Positions 17,644-26,600 are shown, counted from the stretch's first letter. The stretch is 64,000 nt of DNA from Oleiphilus sp. (GCA_006212045.1 PZPK01000006.1:62001-126000), one strand, 5' to 3'. The notes: a model not told the origin generated them from the letters alone. Numbers and translations are program-made.

Positions 17644-17848
17644 GAACCTGCCTTGTTTGTCATTGTATAGCCATCTTTGCGCGCTCCAGCCAAATGCCCG
17701 GGAAGACCGAGTCTATTGTTCCGGTAAAAAACGAACCGCCAGTACGCGCGAATACGGAATGGATTGATTTTCCATGGTGTTTTCATCGACGAAAGCAAAT
17801 TTACACCGGTAGGTATGCGATTTGTCAGACCATGGAAGCGATAGGGTA

Positions 17849-17877
17849 ATTAAAGTATGGATGCCACAGACTGTCAA
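17849..17877 (-). promoter_or_regulatory. Sigma-70 promoter of fleQ
   Basis: On the minus strand TTGACA (17877-17872) and TTTAAT (17854-17849) are separated by 17 bases: a perfect -35 and a 5/6 -10. The leader to fleQ would be about 200 bases. The 17644-17962 gap holds no other recognisable feature. The ATG of fleQ has AAGG about 9 bases upstream. Confidence 0.65.
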
Positions 17878-17962
17878 TAAAGTGACGCCATTTTAATAAA
17901 ATAGCGACCAGAACATTAAATGATCAATATTTTGTCAGTTAAAAGGTCTTGTTTTGTTCAAA

Positions 17963-18277
17963 CTAGCGCAGCTGCATGGAGCGCTGATAGCTTGCAACGG
18001 CTTTTTGGTCTTTGGATAATCGGGTCAGTTCTTCCGCAATTTCTGCCTTGTTCTTTTCCGCACCGGTCTTCACCAACTCATACACTGACTGCGCCCTTTG
18101 CAGAAATCGGGTCAGAAATTCCCGATCCGCTTCGCTTTGCATGGCCTGAATGGAGAGCTCCACCTGCTCTCGAAAGGAAAGATCCAATTCGCGCACGCGC
18201 TCCCAGTCATTTGATTCGGTCGCAGCACGAAATCCTTTCAGGGTGGCCATTAATTTCTCGGTTTGTTCTTGAATCAT
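17963..18277 (-). CDS. fliT: FliT-like flagellar export chaperone
   Basis: FliT-type proteins are small helical chaperones for the filament cap FliD. This 104-residue protein is all-helical and highly charged, with the FliT-like opening IQEQTEKLMATLKGFRAATE and segment NDWERVRELDLSFREQVELS. Position supports the call: in Pseudomonas relatives the fliS-fliT pair lies immediately upstream of fleQ. The family is weakly conserved, so the name rests on size, helicity and location. The usual fliC, flaG, fliD and fliS are not next to it. Confidence 0.7.
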   Translation of the reverse strand: MIQEQTEKLMATLKGFRAATESNDWERVRELDLSFREQVELSIQAMQSEADREFLTRFLQRAQSVYELVKTGAEKNKAEIAEELTRLSKDQKAVASYQRSMQLR

Positions 18278-18351
18278 CCGGGTTTGACGCTTCGCTGTGT
18301 ATGTTTAGCATAGGCCCTATTGTGCGAGAATTTCGCAGTAGACCGGGCACA

Positions 18352-18726
18352 CTAATGGTCGATTGAAGTAAAGATCCTCAATTCCGAATTCACTTCTATC
18401 AGATTGTAGGACTCTCTCCAATTAGAGATAGTTTCGCCTTCCGCCCCCATCATCGTCCATGTAACGGCCGCCAGATGGCAACGGCTACCGATTTCTGAAG
18501 TTTCCAGATCTTCGTATTTGCATGCGACGACACCTTCAGAGGCATGCTTGTCCAGCAGCGTCTGAAAATATTCAATCAGATCCAGTGCATCACGACAAAC
18601 CCATAGGTCTCCTTCTCGATTCACTGCAGTATAAGGAGCAATGTAACGTTGAGAAATAATTTTGCCATCAAAGCTCGGAAAGTCCGCGACAAAGCGGTCA
18701 AAGAATTTCTTGATCTCAATATTCAT
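18352..18726 (-). CDS. NTF2/SnoaL-like hypothetical protein
   Basis: A 124-residue protein beginning MNIEIKKFFDRFVADFPSFD. The layout, an N-terminal helix pair followed by strands with GDLWVCRDALDLIEYFQTLL, RCHLAAVTWTMMGAEG and WRESYNLIEV, resembles the NTF2-like (SnoaL/DUF4440) fold, which covers enzymes and ligand-binding proteins. No catalytic residue can be assigned. The ATG at 18726 was preferred to an in-frame start 29 codons upstream because the conserved-looking part begins here. It lies 74 bases upstream of the fliT-like gene and could share its transcript. A flagellar role is not shown. Confidence 0.6.
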   Translation of the reverse strand: MNIEIKKFFDRFVADFPSFDGKIISQRYIAPYTAVNREGDLWVCRDALDLIEYFQTLLDKHASEGVVACKYEDLETSEIGSRCHLAAVTWTMMGAEGETISNWRESYNLIEVNSELRIFTSIDH

Positions 18727-18905
18727 AGTACGACTCTTTTTTTCTTTGAGAGTAAGCCCTGTAACAAGCGCGGACCGGCTTATTGTTTTGGGGGCAATAT
18801 CCGCCGAAGTCACCAGAAGGGCAACAAACCGGTTGGAATATACACTGCCTTAAAGATAGCGAAAAGGTCGCCGCCGGTAAATGCGCGGCCGGCAAAGATT
18901 TGCGG

Positions 18906-18939
18906 AAAAAAGCAACATCAGGCGAGCCGAGTTGCTTTT
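18906..18939 (-). terminator. Terminator after yceI
   Basis: A 9-base-pair stem AAAAGCAAC/GTTGCTTTT (18908-18916 and 18931-18939) has a 14-base loop. On the minus strand it ends in a run of six T residues. It lies just past the yceI stop codon. Confidence 0.75.
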
Positions 18940-18960
18940 GTACCCGCATTCACCCGGCAC

Positions 18961-19548
18961 TTACTGCTTGATGCCTTCGATGGACAGTATCATTTCCACT
19001 TCTTGCGACAGAGGGCCGAGATCCTTCATGATATTGAAATCTTTCAACGCAAAACGGGTGCTACCCTGAAAACCGGCACGCTCTCCTCCCCAGGGGTCCT
19101 TACCCATTCCCACCAGTTCTGCATCGATTACGATTTCCCTGGTGACATCTTTCAATGTCAGATCACCGGTTACTTTTGCCTTGCCGTCCCCGGTTGACTC
19201 AACGCGCTTGCTGACAAATTTGGCCTTCGGATATTTTTTCACATCAAGAAAATCGTCGTCTCTGAGGTGCTTGTCCCGCTCAGCATGATTCGAATCAACG
19301 CTGGACGGATCTATATTAACAGTAATTTTCGAGGCCTCAGGTGCTGACGGATCAAAACTGAACTGCCCGTCAAAATCATTAAACCGACCGTATAACCAGC
19401 TATAGCCCAAATGCTGTATTTTAAACTGGATAAAGGCATGTGCGCCTTTGGTATCTATCAGGTAGTCAGCTGCCTGAACCCATGTGCTCGCACACGTCAT
19501 TGCTGTCGCCAACAGACTTGCTCTGATGATCGAATTACCTTTTTTCAT
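18961..19548 (-). CDS. YceI-family periplasmic lipid-binding protein
   Basis: YceI proteins are lipocalin-like periplasmic carriers of polyisoprenoid compounds. The 195-residue product has a signal peptide (residues 1-26, cleavage after VQA), then the YceI barrel: [36 protein letters not shown], the [20 protein letters not shown] segment and [18 protein letters not shown]. The ATG at 19548 has GGGGA upstream. It follows the cytochrome b561 gene by 27 bases, a pairing often seen for yceI, and probably shares its transcript. Confidence 0.93.
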   Translation of the reverse strand: MKKGNSIIRASLLATAMTCASTWVQAADYLIDTKGAHAFIQFKIQHLGYSWLYGRFNDFDGQFSFDPSAPEASKITVNIDPSSVDSNHAERDKHLRDDDFLDVKKYPKAKFVSKRVESTGDGKAKVTGDLTLKDVTREIVIDAELVGMGKDPWGGERAGFQGSTRFALKDFNIMKDLGPLSQEVEMILSIEGIKQ

Positions 19549-19575
19549 CCTCAATTCCCCTTTTGTGAGTATTTT

Positions 19576-20136
19576 CTAGCCCCGATTACGACCAAGCATT
19601 CTCAGTATGGTTGCATCACGATCATAAAAATGGTGCTTTAGTGCCGCTAGCGCATGCACGCCAGCCAGACCTATCAACATATTGGTGACCCATTCATGCA
19701 CGGTACCCGCCAATTCTTCCTGCTGGTCCAGCCCGATAGTCCAGGCAGGCACTTCAAACAAATCAAAGAAGGATATCCCCCGGCCATCAGCGGTGGAAAT
19801 CATGTAACCACTCACACAGCTGATTAGCAACAGGACATAAAGCAGAAAATGAACAAGACTGGCGACCCTGATTTCCCATGCTTGATGGCTAGGTAGTCCA
19901 GCCACTTTGCCAGCGCTCATACGACTTGTAAGGCGCAGGAGGATCAGTGCAAACAGCAACAGGCCCAGGCCTTTATGCCAATACGGCGCGGTCCGGTACC
20001 AGGCATCATAATAGTCCAGTTCCACCATATACCAGCCCAAGGGATAAAGGGTAAATACCAGCAACGCGCTCAACCAATGCAATGATATACTGGTAATACT
20101 CCACTGGTGGGCCTGGTTTTTCCAGAAGTTAGGCAT
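19576..20136 (-). CDS. Cytochrome b561 family protein
   Basis: This is a di-haem b membrane protein of the CybB type, which moves electrons between the quinone pool and periplasmic acceptors. The 186-residue product has four hydrophobic helices (about 13-33, 48-66, 88-110, 140-158). Candidate haem-ligand histidines lie in helices one (SLHWLSA), two (YWHKGLGLLLF), three (LVHFLLYVL) and four (GLAGVHALAALKHHF). The ATG at 20136, MPNFWKNQAHQWS, begins the conserved domain; an in-frame start 21 codons upstream was rejected. It is followed by yceI in an apparent two-gene operon. Confidence 0.92.
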   Translation of the reverse strand: MPNFWKNQAHQWSITSISLHWLSALLVFTLYPLGWYMVELDYYDAWYRTAPYWHKGLGLLLFALILLRLTSRMSAGKVAGLPSHQAWEIRVASLVHFLLYVLLLISCVSGYMISTADGRGISFFDLFEVPAWTIGLDQQEELAGTVHEWVTNMLIGLAGVHALAALKHHFYDRDATILRMLGRNRG

Positions 20137-20521
20137 AGAGAAATAGCCTTGAACAGAGTCTGCAATCAGCGTCGGTATTCGATCCCTCAATCTAATCAAA
20201 AAAATCGCTTGTGATCAATCCCGCCTGAACCACTGTCAATCCCTGTCCGTCAATTGATAAGGTTTGTACTTGTGCGGCCTGACAGCTGTGCAACAACCCC
20301 CGTCATTATCAGGTACGAGACGCCTCTAGCGATGCATTTTTCGATAGTCGCAGGCCCTGTATATGCTGACTGAAACGATCCCGAAAACATAACGCACGAC
20401 AGAGAACCACACCGCGCTCAAATACACCCTGCTTTTTCTTAGGGGTATAACATAACTATTCGCTGGCAAATCCAGTTGAGTGCAGAACGCCTGAACGCAT
20501 GTTTAACGGGCGTGAACACTT
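20137..20521. other. Intergenic region with no recognised gene
   Basis: About 385 bases separate the cytochrome b561 start from the terminator of the exonuclease gene. It is expected to hold the cybB promoter; TTGATC-17-TTAGAT on the minus strand near 20190-20220 is a weak candidate. No ORF, RNA or repeat was recognised. Confidence 0.5.
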
Positions 20522-20565
20522 GCGGGAAAAGAGAAGAATAAGCGGTCCCGCCTTATTCTTCCCGC
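20522..20565 (-). terminator. Long hairpin terminator after the DnaQ/GIY-YIG gene
   Basis: GAAGAATAAG (20533-20542) pairs perfectly with CTTATTCTTC (20552-20561), and an outer GCGGG/CCCGC extends the stem. It lies about 35 bases past the exonuclease stop codon. On the minus strand TCTCTTTT follows inside the outer arm. Confidence 0.7.
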
Positions 20566-20599
20566 TAGGCATTCGAACAGTCTATGGAATCAATGTCAC

Positions 20600-22045
20600 C
20601 TAGAAAACAGTCTCTCTCAACAAAGATTCAAACGGAAGTAACTTATAGTGCCTCAAGGGTTTGCTAAAAAACCGTTTCAAAATCAGGTAATTATCCAAGT
20701 CAAAAACAGGAATTAAAGGAAGTTGCCTGCACAGGTCATGAAGATCTTCTGAACAGCTGGCTTTCCCCAGCACACACCAGCAATCAACCAGAAAGACCGT
20801 AGTATCCGCTGCACCTTCCGCTTCAGCATTACCTTTCATCGATTGGCTGGAGCTTTTTTCGACAATGGCAATCATGCCATCATAAGGCCATTCAGGGATT
20901 CTTAAGGCATGAAAGGCAATCTGCATCCGCAGATTGTAACGTTCACGGTCTTCTTTCCCGACACAGGCGCCACCGCACTGCCCTGTCTGAACACCAAAAC
21001 AGGCATTGTCTGTTTTCTCCACACCCAGCAATTTGGGACACACGTCGTTTTGCTGACCAAGCTTAACCAGTGCTTTGCTGGCGGCCGAACGACTTCTGTA
21101 AAGACCGAAAGCGCCCTTCAGGTCCGCAACATCCGTGACTGGATCACAAAAACACTGCAGGTAGCCTTCTTGATTCTCAAGCAGATGGAAGGTAAATAAC
21201 TCCGCGCTGGCGCGGGATCGTTGGTTGTACACCGGATGCAGTGTCTTGATCTGCTCAATTTCCAGCAATAAGGCACCAAGCTCGCCTGTAGTGACATCCC
21301 ACTCAATATCCCGAACACTTCGCGTCAGTGTCATTTCCTTTTCTGCACGATAATCGGAAGAAAAATGAGAGCAGACCCGCTGACGAATATTGACGCTTTT
21401 CCCAACATAAAGGAGGCTGCGCTGTTCGCCATAAAAACGATACACTCCGGCGCTTTCGGGCAAGGCATCAATCATTTCCTGCGAAATAGACGCCGGCAGT
21501 GCCGGCTTGCCCAGCAATTCCCGTACAACTGCATGAAACCGCTCGCCATGCTCCTGCTCAGCGATACGATAAAATGCCACCATGGCATCAACATCAGCCA
21601 TCGCACGATGCCGCGTAAGCGTTTCAATCGCATGTCGGCTGATCAAGGCATCCATGCTGTGCCTTTTGAACTGGGGGTATAGCCGCTTTGCCAGCTTTAC
21701 GGTACACAGCGTCCGGCGGGAATAACCTCTTCCCAAGCGGCGATACTCCGCCTTGAAAAAAGCATAATCAAATCTGGCATTATGGGCGACAAACACACAG
21801 CCTTTTGTTAGCTTGTCCAGGTGCTCCGCGACTTCTTCAAAAACCGGGGCATCCGTCACCATATCATCGCTGATTCCGGTTAAACGCTGTATAAACGGTG
21901 GAATCAGCATGCCCGGATTCACAAGTGACTGCCAGGAAGCGGTTTCGCACCCTGAATCGAATATCCGCACGGCGACCTCGGTAATGCGATCCCCGTTCGC
22001 CTTGCCGCCCGTCGTTTCTACATCAATAAAAGCCAGCTTTTCCAT
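20600..22045 (-). CDS. DnaQ-like 3'-5' exonuclease fused to a GIY-YIG (Cho/UvrC-type) nuclease
   Basis: This 481-residue two-domain protein probably acts in DNA repair. The N-terminal DEDDh exonuclease (about 1-175) has FIDVETTG (D8, E10), VAHNARFDYAFF and HRAMADVDAM (the H-x4-D motif). The C-terminal part begins with a GIY-YIG domain (about 195-285): GVYRFYG, LLYVGKS, the catalytic-type Arg in NIRQRV, the Glu in LLLEIEQIK and YNQRSR, as in the UvrC N-terminus and Cho. About 190 further residues include several cysteines (FGVQTGQCGGACVG), as in UvrC/Cho. All key residues appear intact. It is transcribed alone, upstream of a strong hairpin. Exact substrate unknown. Confidence 0.9.
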   Translation of the reverse strand: MEKLAFIDVETTGGKANGDRITEVAVRIFDSGCETASWQSLVNPGMLIPPFIQRLTGISDDMVTDAPVFEEVAEHLDKLTKGCVFVAHNARFDYAFFKAEYRRLGRGYSRRTLCTVKLAKRLYPQFKRHSMDALISRHAIETLTRHRAMADVDAMVAFYRIAEQEHGERFHAVVRELLGKPALPASISQEMIDALPESAGVYRFYGEQRSLLYVGKSVNIRQRVCSHFSSDYRAEKEMTLTRSVRDIEWDVTTGELGALLLEIEQIKTLHPVYNQRSRASAELFTFHLLENQEGYLQCFCDPVTDVADLKGAFGLYRSRSAASKALVKLGQQNDVCPKLLGVEKTDNACFGVQTGQCGGACVGKEDRERYNLRMQIAFHALRIPEWPYDGMIAIVEKSSSQSMKGNAEAEGAADTTVFLVDCWCVLGKASCSEDLHDLCRQLPLIPVFDLDNYLILKRFFSKPLRHYKLLPFESLLRETVF

Positions 22046-22231
22046 TGCGCCATCATATCACTTGTTTTTAGCATCCGGGACGACCATCAGTGATGCGGCA
22101 CACAACAGAAGCCTTCAACAAAGTAGATAACTCTCGCTCGCCAGTTTCACCCAAAAGGCTGAAATTTTGACCATCTGGGTCTATAAATGAGAGGAATAGC
22201 TATGCCCCTAACCCGCGCGCAAGGAGTTTCC

Positions 22232-23353
22232 ATGATCATTGGCGTTCCAAAAGAAGTAAAGGTACATGAATATCGCATCGCTTTAACCCCTTCTTCGGTG
22301 CACGAACTGGTGCACCACGGGCACGAAGTCGTCATCGAGCAGCATGCCGGCGAAGGCTCGGGGTTCAGTGATCAGGAGTATCGCGATGCGGGTGCACGCT
22401 TGCTCGACAGCGCACAGGATGTCTTTGACACTGCCGCACTGATCATTAAAGTAAAAGAACCGCAAGCGCCTGAACGCGCCATGTTGAAACCTCATCATAC
22501 CCTTTTCACCTATCTGCACCTTGCTCCAGATATTCCACAGACCCAGGATCTGCTCAAATCGGGGGCGACATGTATCGCTTACGAAACCGTGACCGATCGC
22601 GAGGGACGTCTGCCCCTTCTGGCCCCAATGTCAGAAGTTGCCGGGCGCATGAGTATTCAGGCGGGCGCGCGCAGTCTGGAGAAAGAGAATGGTGGACGCG
22701 GCGTGCTTCTTGGCGGAGTACCCGGTGTTGAGCCTGCTCACGTGGTTGTGCTGGGTGGCGGTGTTGTGGGGAGTAATGCTATCAAAATGGCTGTTGGCCT
22801 TGGCGCACGTGTCACAGTGCTGGACAAGAACATTGGTACACTTCGTTTGCTGGATAACATGTACTCCAACCGCATCACGACGGTTGCCTCAACCAAACAT
22901 GCGATAGACCACTATCTGACCCAGGCTGACCTTGTGATTGGAGCAGTGCTGGTACCCGGTGCAGCTGCCCCTAAACTGCTTACTCGAGCCCATCTCAAAA
23001 CCATGAAAGAAGGTGCGGCGCTTGTCGATGTTGCAATAGATCAGGGTGGCTGCTTCGAAACCTCTCATCCGACCACACATGCCGACCCGACCTTTGTCGT
23101 GGATGGTGTTGTGCATTACTGTGTTGCCAACATGCCGGGGGCCGTCGCGCGCACTTCCACTCAGGCACTCAACAACGCGACCCTGCCATTTATACTCGAA
23201 CTGGCCAACAAGGGTTGCGTAAATGCACTGATCGAAAACGCGCACCTACGTCAGGGTCTGAATATTTATCAGTCTCTTTTGTGCTGTGCCTCTGTAGGCG
23301 AAGCCCAGGGAATTCAAAGCGTTACACCCGAACAGGCCCTCGCAATCAGCTAG
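22232..23353 (+). CDS. ald: Alanine dehydrogenase
   Basis: Alanine dehydrogenase interconverts L-alanine and pyruvate plus ammonia with NAD. The 373-residue length matches the family. The N-terminus MIIGVPKEVKVHEYRIALTP, the active-site segment LFTYLHLAPD, the nucleotide loop VVVLGGGVVGSNAIKMAVGLGA and the C-terminal NMPGAVARTSTQALNN are all characteristic. The ATG at 22232 was chosen because AAGGAG lies 6 bases upstream; a start 15 codons earlier lacks support. It is divergent from the exonuclease gene and stands alone. No Lrp/AsnC regulator gene is adjacent. Confidence 0.96.
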   Translation: MIIGVPKEVKVHEYRIALTPSSVHELVHHGHEVVIEQHAGEGSGFSDQEYRDAGARLLDSAQDVFDTAALIIKVKEPQAPERAMLKPHHTLFTYLHLAPDIPQTQDLLKSGATCIAYETVTDREGRLPLLAPMSEVAGRMSIQAGARSLEKENGGRGVLLGGVPGVEPAHVVVLGGGVVGSNAIKMAVGLGARVTVLDKNIGTLRLLDNMYSNRITTVASTKHAIDHYLTQADLVIGAVLVPGAAAPKLLTRAHLKTMKEGAALVDVAIDQGGCFETSHPTTHADPTFVVDGVVHYCVANMPGAVARTSTQALNNATLPFILELANKGCVNALIENAHLRQGLNIYQSLLCCASVGEAQGIQSVTPEQALAIS

Positions 23354-23427
23354 GGCCATACGCCGCTCTAAAGCATCCGCTGCACATTTATCCATGTTGG
23401 TCACCCACCAGCGATGACATAAGCTAC

Positions 23428-23461
23428 TGGACAGAAGCATCATTTTAGCGTACAACTGTAC
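23428..23461 (+). promoter_or_regulatory. Promoter and overlapping inverted repeat before the desaturase cluster
   Basis: TGGACA (23428-23433) and TACAAC (23451-23456) are 17 bases apart. The perfect inverted repeat GTACA-AC-TGTAC (23450-23461) covers the -10 element, 28 bases before the reductase ATG. This is the layout of a TetR-type repressor operator. Related desaturase operons in Pseudomonas are controlled by the TetR-family regulator DesT; no such gene is visible here. Confidence 0.5.
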
Positions 23462-23488
23462 TCTGTATTAATTCGCAGAAGCTTGAGC

Positions 23489-24616
23489 ATGAGTAACGTA
23501 CGTAAAATGGCACATTGGTCAGCCCCCTTAAGCAAACTAGCCCATTGGCTAACCAACGAGGATAGTTTCTCAAATTACCTGTATCCCATCGCCTCTATCT
23601 TCAGGCCCCAAACCCATCCTGACCTGATACCCGCCAAAGTTATTTCTTTGGTATGGCAAAATAAAAATATATACACACTTACGCTTAAACCAAAACGCTC
23701 ACAATTCAGAAATTTTCTGGCGGGGCAGTTTGTACTGCTGGAAACTGAAGTAAACGGACGACGCCTTCAACGCAGCTTCAGCATCTCATCGGAGCCTGAT
23801 GCCTACGAGAGACACGGCATCATCCAGTTGAGCATACGCGTTCAGGAACACGGAAAAGTCACGCCATGGCTGTGTCGAAACGCAGTAGAAGGCAGCTATT
23901 TGCATATCAGCCAGGCTCAAGGCGCATTTACTGACAGCAAGCGTATCGCGCCAAAGCTTTATATCGCAGCAGGCAGCGGCATTACCCCTGTGCTTTCGAT
24001 GCTGTTACAGGCACATGACAAACATGACCAAAACCAATCCAGCCTGCTCTATTTCGTACGGGATAGCTCGGACACGGGCTTTGGGAGCGAATTTAAACGA
24101 CTGCGAGAACAAGGGGTGGACATTCGTATCTTCAGCACCCCTGAATCCGGATATTTTACAGAACAACATCTACAGTCACTTCCGCACAAGGCTGAATGCT
24201 ATGAGGCCTATATTTGCGGCCCAGGAACCATGATTGAAAGCTGCAAAAACGTTCTGACACGATCGGGGATTGATGAGCAGGACATATACTTCGAATACTT
24301 CGGTTTTCCGTTTACGCATACCCTCCAGGAAACTGGCGATACCTCGTCCGTCGAAGGACATGCGATTTCATTCAAGCGTTCCGGGCGTCAGGTCCACTGC
24401 CAGAAAAATGATAATCGGACCCTACTCCAAATTGCCGAAAACGAAGCCCTATCGCCATTGTCTGGCTGCAGGATAGGCGTCTGCCATCAATGCGCCTGCA
24501 AAAAAATCAGCGGACGCATAAAGAACCTGAGAACCAATACCATTTCAGACTCCGGGCCGGAAGAAATACAACTGTGTATATCCCAGCCAGTCGAAGATGT
24601 CGCCCTGGAGATCTAA
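23489..24616 (+). CDS. Ferredoxin reductase with C-terminal 2Fe-2S domain (desaturase electron donor)
   Basis: This flavoprotein probably feeds electrons from NAD(P)H to the adjacent acyl desaturase. The 375-residue protein has an FAD-binding domain (about 48-150, RRLQRSFSISSEP), an NAD(P)H domain (about 155-275, LYIAAGSGITPVLSML and YICGPGTMI) and a plant-type 2Fe-2S ferredoxin domain (about 290-375), with cysteines in SGCRIGVCHQCACKK and the last ligand in QLCISQP. This order matches DesC of Pseudomonas and Rv3230c of Mycobacterium, both partners of acyl-CoA Delta-9 desaturases. The ATG at 23489 was preferred to a TTG two codons earlier. The desaturase follows after 6 bases. Confidence 0.88.
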   Translation: MSNVRKMAHWSAPLSKLAHWLTNEDSFSNYLYPIASIFRPQTHPDLIPAKVISLVWQNKNIYTLTLKPKRSQFRNFLAGQFVLLETEVNGRRLQRSFSISSEPDAYERHGIIQLSIRVQEHGKVTPWLCRNAVEGSYLHISQAQGAFTDSKRIAPKLYIAAGSGITPVLSMLLQAHDKHDQNQSSLLYFVRDSSDTGFGSEFKRLREQGVDIRIFSTPESGYFTEQHLQSLPHKAECYEAYICGPGTMIESCKNVLTRSGIDEQDIYFEYFGFPFTHTLQETGDTSSVEGHAISFKRSGRQVHCQKNDNRTLLQIAENEALSPLSGCRIGVCHQCACKKISGRIKNLRTNTISDSGPEEIQLCISQPVEDVALEI

Positions 24617-24622
24617 CTCATC

Positions 24623-25741
24623 ATGACGAGAAGGAACAACAGCATGAACACACCTGACCCGGCAACCCTGGAAAACTTCGCCTCCGAACTCGACGCGCTG
24701 CGAGAGAAGACAATGCGCAAAGTAGGCTCTGAAGATGCAGCATACATTCGGCGCATGATAAGAATTCAGAGAAGCTGTGAAATTTCCGCCCGGGTACTCA
24801 TGGTGGCGGGATTTATCTCACCGCTACTCTGGATTGTTGCCGTGCTGCTATTGGCAGTCGCAAAAATACTGGACAATATGGAGATTGGTCACAATGTCAT
24901 GCACGGTCAGTATGACTGGATGAATGACCCTCTGATCAATGGCAAAAAGTTCGAATGGGATATTGCCGGAGATGGGGATTCCTGGCGACGCTACCACAAC
25001 CATGAACACCACACCTATACCAATGTGATCGGAAAGGACCGTGACTTTGGTTACGGCTTACTGCGACTTAGCGATGATCTGCCCTGGCGATTCAAAAACA
25101 CCTGGCAGTTTTTCACCTATATGAACCTTAGCCTGTTGTTCGAATGGGGGGTGGCGTATCACGAACTGGCTGCGGAGCGTATATTTTTTGGCAAACCCCG
25201 AAGCCACAGCAACCTGCCGATTAGCAGGAAAGCTTTGCGCAGTGCATTTTTCAGCAAGATCGGGCGCCAGGTATTCAAGGACTATATCTTCTTTCCACTG
25301 ATTTGCTGGCCAGTAGCCGCGCAGGTTCTACTGGGTAATTTCCTCGCCAATATCCTTCGCAATCTCTGGACCTCCACCATCATTTTCTGCGGCCACTTTA
25401 CCGATGGAATCCATACCTTCAGAGAAGAAGAAATAAAAAATGAATCGAAAGGACAATGGTATTACCGCCAAATTCTGGGCTCTTCCAATCTACGCGGAAA
25501 CAAGCTTTTTCATACGATGACCGGCCACCTCAGTTTTCAGGTAGAACATCACCTGTTTCCGGACGTACCGGCACCACGCTACCGCGAAATGGCACCCGAG
25601 GTCGAAACCATCTGTCGAAAATATCAGATCCCGTACAACACCGGCCGATTCTCCTCCCAGTATTTTTCTGTGCTTCGACGCATTGTGCGCTATTCTTTCC
25701 CAGACCGGGAACTAAGGCCTGATCATAGTGTCAGGGCTTGA
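24623..25741 (+). CDS. Membrane fatty acyl (acyl-CoA type) desaturase
   Basis: This di-iron membrane enzyme introduces a double bond into fatty acyl chains. The 372-residue protein has hydrophobic segments near 58-80 and 225-260 and the three histidine boxes: GHNVMHGQYDW (HxxxxH type), RRYHNHEHHTY and FQVEHHLFPDVP. Its size and its pairing with a reductase resemble DesB of Pseudomonas and DesA3 of Mycobacterium, which act on acyl-CoA. The position of desaturation is not shown. The ATG at 24623 has GGAGA about 10 bases upstream; a second ATG at 24644 with AAGGA at 8 bases is equally plausible. Second gene of the lipid cluster. Confidence 0.9.
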   Translation: MTRRNNSMNTPDPATLENFASELDALREKTMRKVGSEDAAYIRRMIRIQRSCEISARVLMVAGFISPLLWIVAVLLLAVAKILDNMEIGHNVMHGQYDWMNDPLINGKKFEWDIAGDGDSWRRYHNHEHHTYTNVIGKDRDFGYGLLRLSDDLPWRFKNTWQFFTYMNLSLLFEWGVAYHELAAERIFFGKPRSHSNLPISRKALRSAFFSKIGRQVFKDYIFFPLICWPVAAQVLLGNFLANILRNLWTSTIIFCGHFTDGIHTFREEEIKNESKGQWYYRQILGSSNLRGNKLFHTMTGHLSFQVEHHLFPDVPAPRYREMAPEVETICRKYQIPYNTGRFSSQYFSVLRRIVRYSFPDRELRPDHSVRA

Positions 25742-25772
25742 TAGCAATTAAGCCCACAACCACTGGGGAATA

Positions 25773-26561
25773 ATGGACTGGATTACGCAACACGAAGCGA
25801 TAGCTAGAACAGGCATCTTTGTCAGCATTTTGATCCTCATGCTGGCTGCAGAACAGATAATTCCAGAACGCACGGAAAAGCAGCCAAGAAGGCGACAGAT
25901 CACAAACCTGTCGCTCACTCTGATCAACACGCTGGCACTGAGACTGGTCCCCGGCATGACGGCAGTTGCCGCCGCCGCATTAGCCGCACAGAAGGAGTGG
26001 GGACTATTTCACCTCATTGAGCCAGGCTTGGGGGCGAGTATCGTTTTCAGCATTCTGGCTTTGGATGCTGGCGTTTATTTGCAACACTTGGCATTCCACC
26101 GCTTCCCGCTGCTTTGGCGAATTCATCGCGTTCACCATTGTGACCCACAACTCGATGCGACCACGGCACTGCGCTTCCATCCCGCCGAAATTCTGCCCTC
26201 ATCCGCCTATAAATTCATTCTGGTATTGATTCTTGGAGCACCACTCATTGCGGTCATCATCTTTGAGGCACTGCTCAATGCCAGCGCGATATTCAATCAT
26301 GCTAATATCCACCTACCCAGAGGGTTGGATAGAATTCTGCGCCGACTGATTGTCACACCAAATATGCACAGTAGCCATCACTCTCCGGAACCGAAATTCA
26401 CCAACAGCAATTATGGTTTCTTTTTATCGATATGGGACAGGCTATTTGGCACTTACAGCCCTTACAATGAGCAAGCAGATCAAATCGGTCTGAAGGAATT
26501 TAAACGGCCTCGCACAGACCAACTAATTGAACTGCTGCGAGTTCCGATGCGGAAAAGCTGA
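25773..26561 (+). CDS. Sterol desaturase/fatty acid hydroxylase family protein
   Basis: A 262-residue membrane protein of the di-iron fatty-acid-hydroxylase superfamily (ERG3/alkylglycerol monooxygenase-like). The histidine pattern is complete: HLAFH and HRVHHCD near 106-125, HANIH near 182, and HSSHHSPE near 205. Hydrophobic segments lie at about 12-30, 45-70, 80-100 and 145-170. Substrate is unknown; bacterial members act on sterol-like lipids, carotenoids or acyl chains. It lies 31 bases downstream of the desaturase on the same strand, so a shared transcript and a role in membrane lipid modification are likely. A terminator follows. Confidence 0.87.
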   Translation: MDWITQHEAIARTGIFVSILILMLAAEQIIPERTEKQPRRRQITNLSLTLINTLALRLVPGMTAVAAAALAAQKEWGLFHLIEPGLGASIVFSILALDAGVYLQHLAFHRFPLLWRIHRVHHCDPQLDATTALRFHPAEILPSSAYKFILVLILGAPLIAVIIFEALLNASAIFNHANIHLPRGLDRILRRLIVTPNMHSSHHSPEPKFTNSNYGFFLSIWDRLFGTYSPYNEQADQIGLKEFKRPRTDQLIELLRVPMRKS

Positions 26562-26600
26562 AACCACCTATAAATGCAGTCCAGCAATGGACAGATATAA

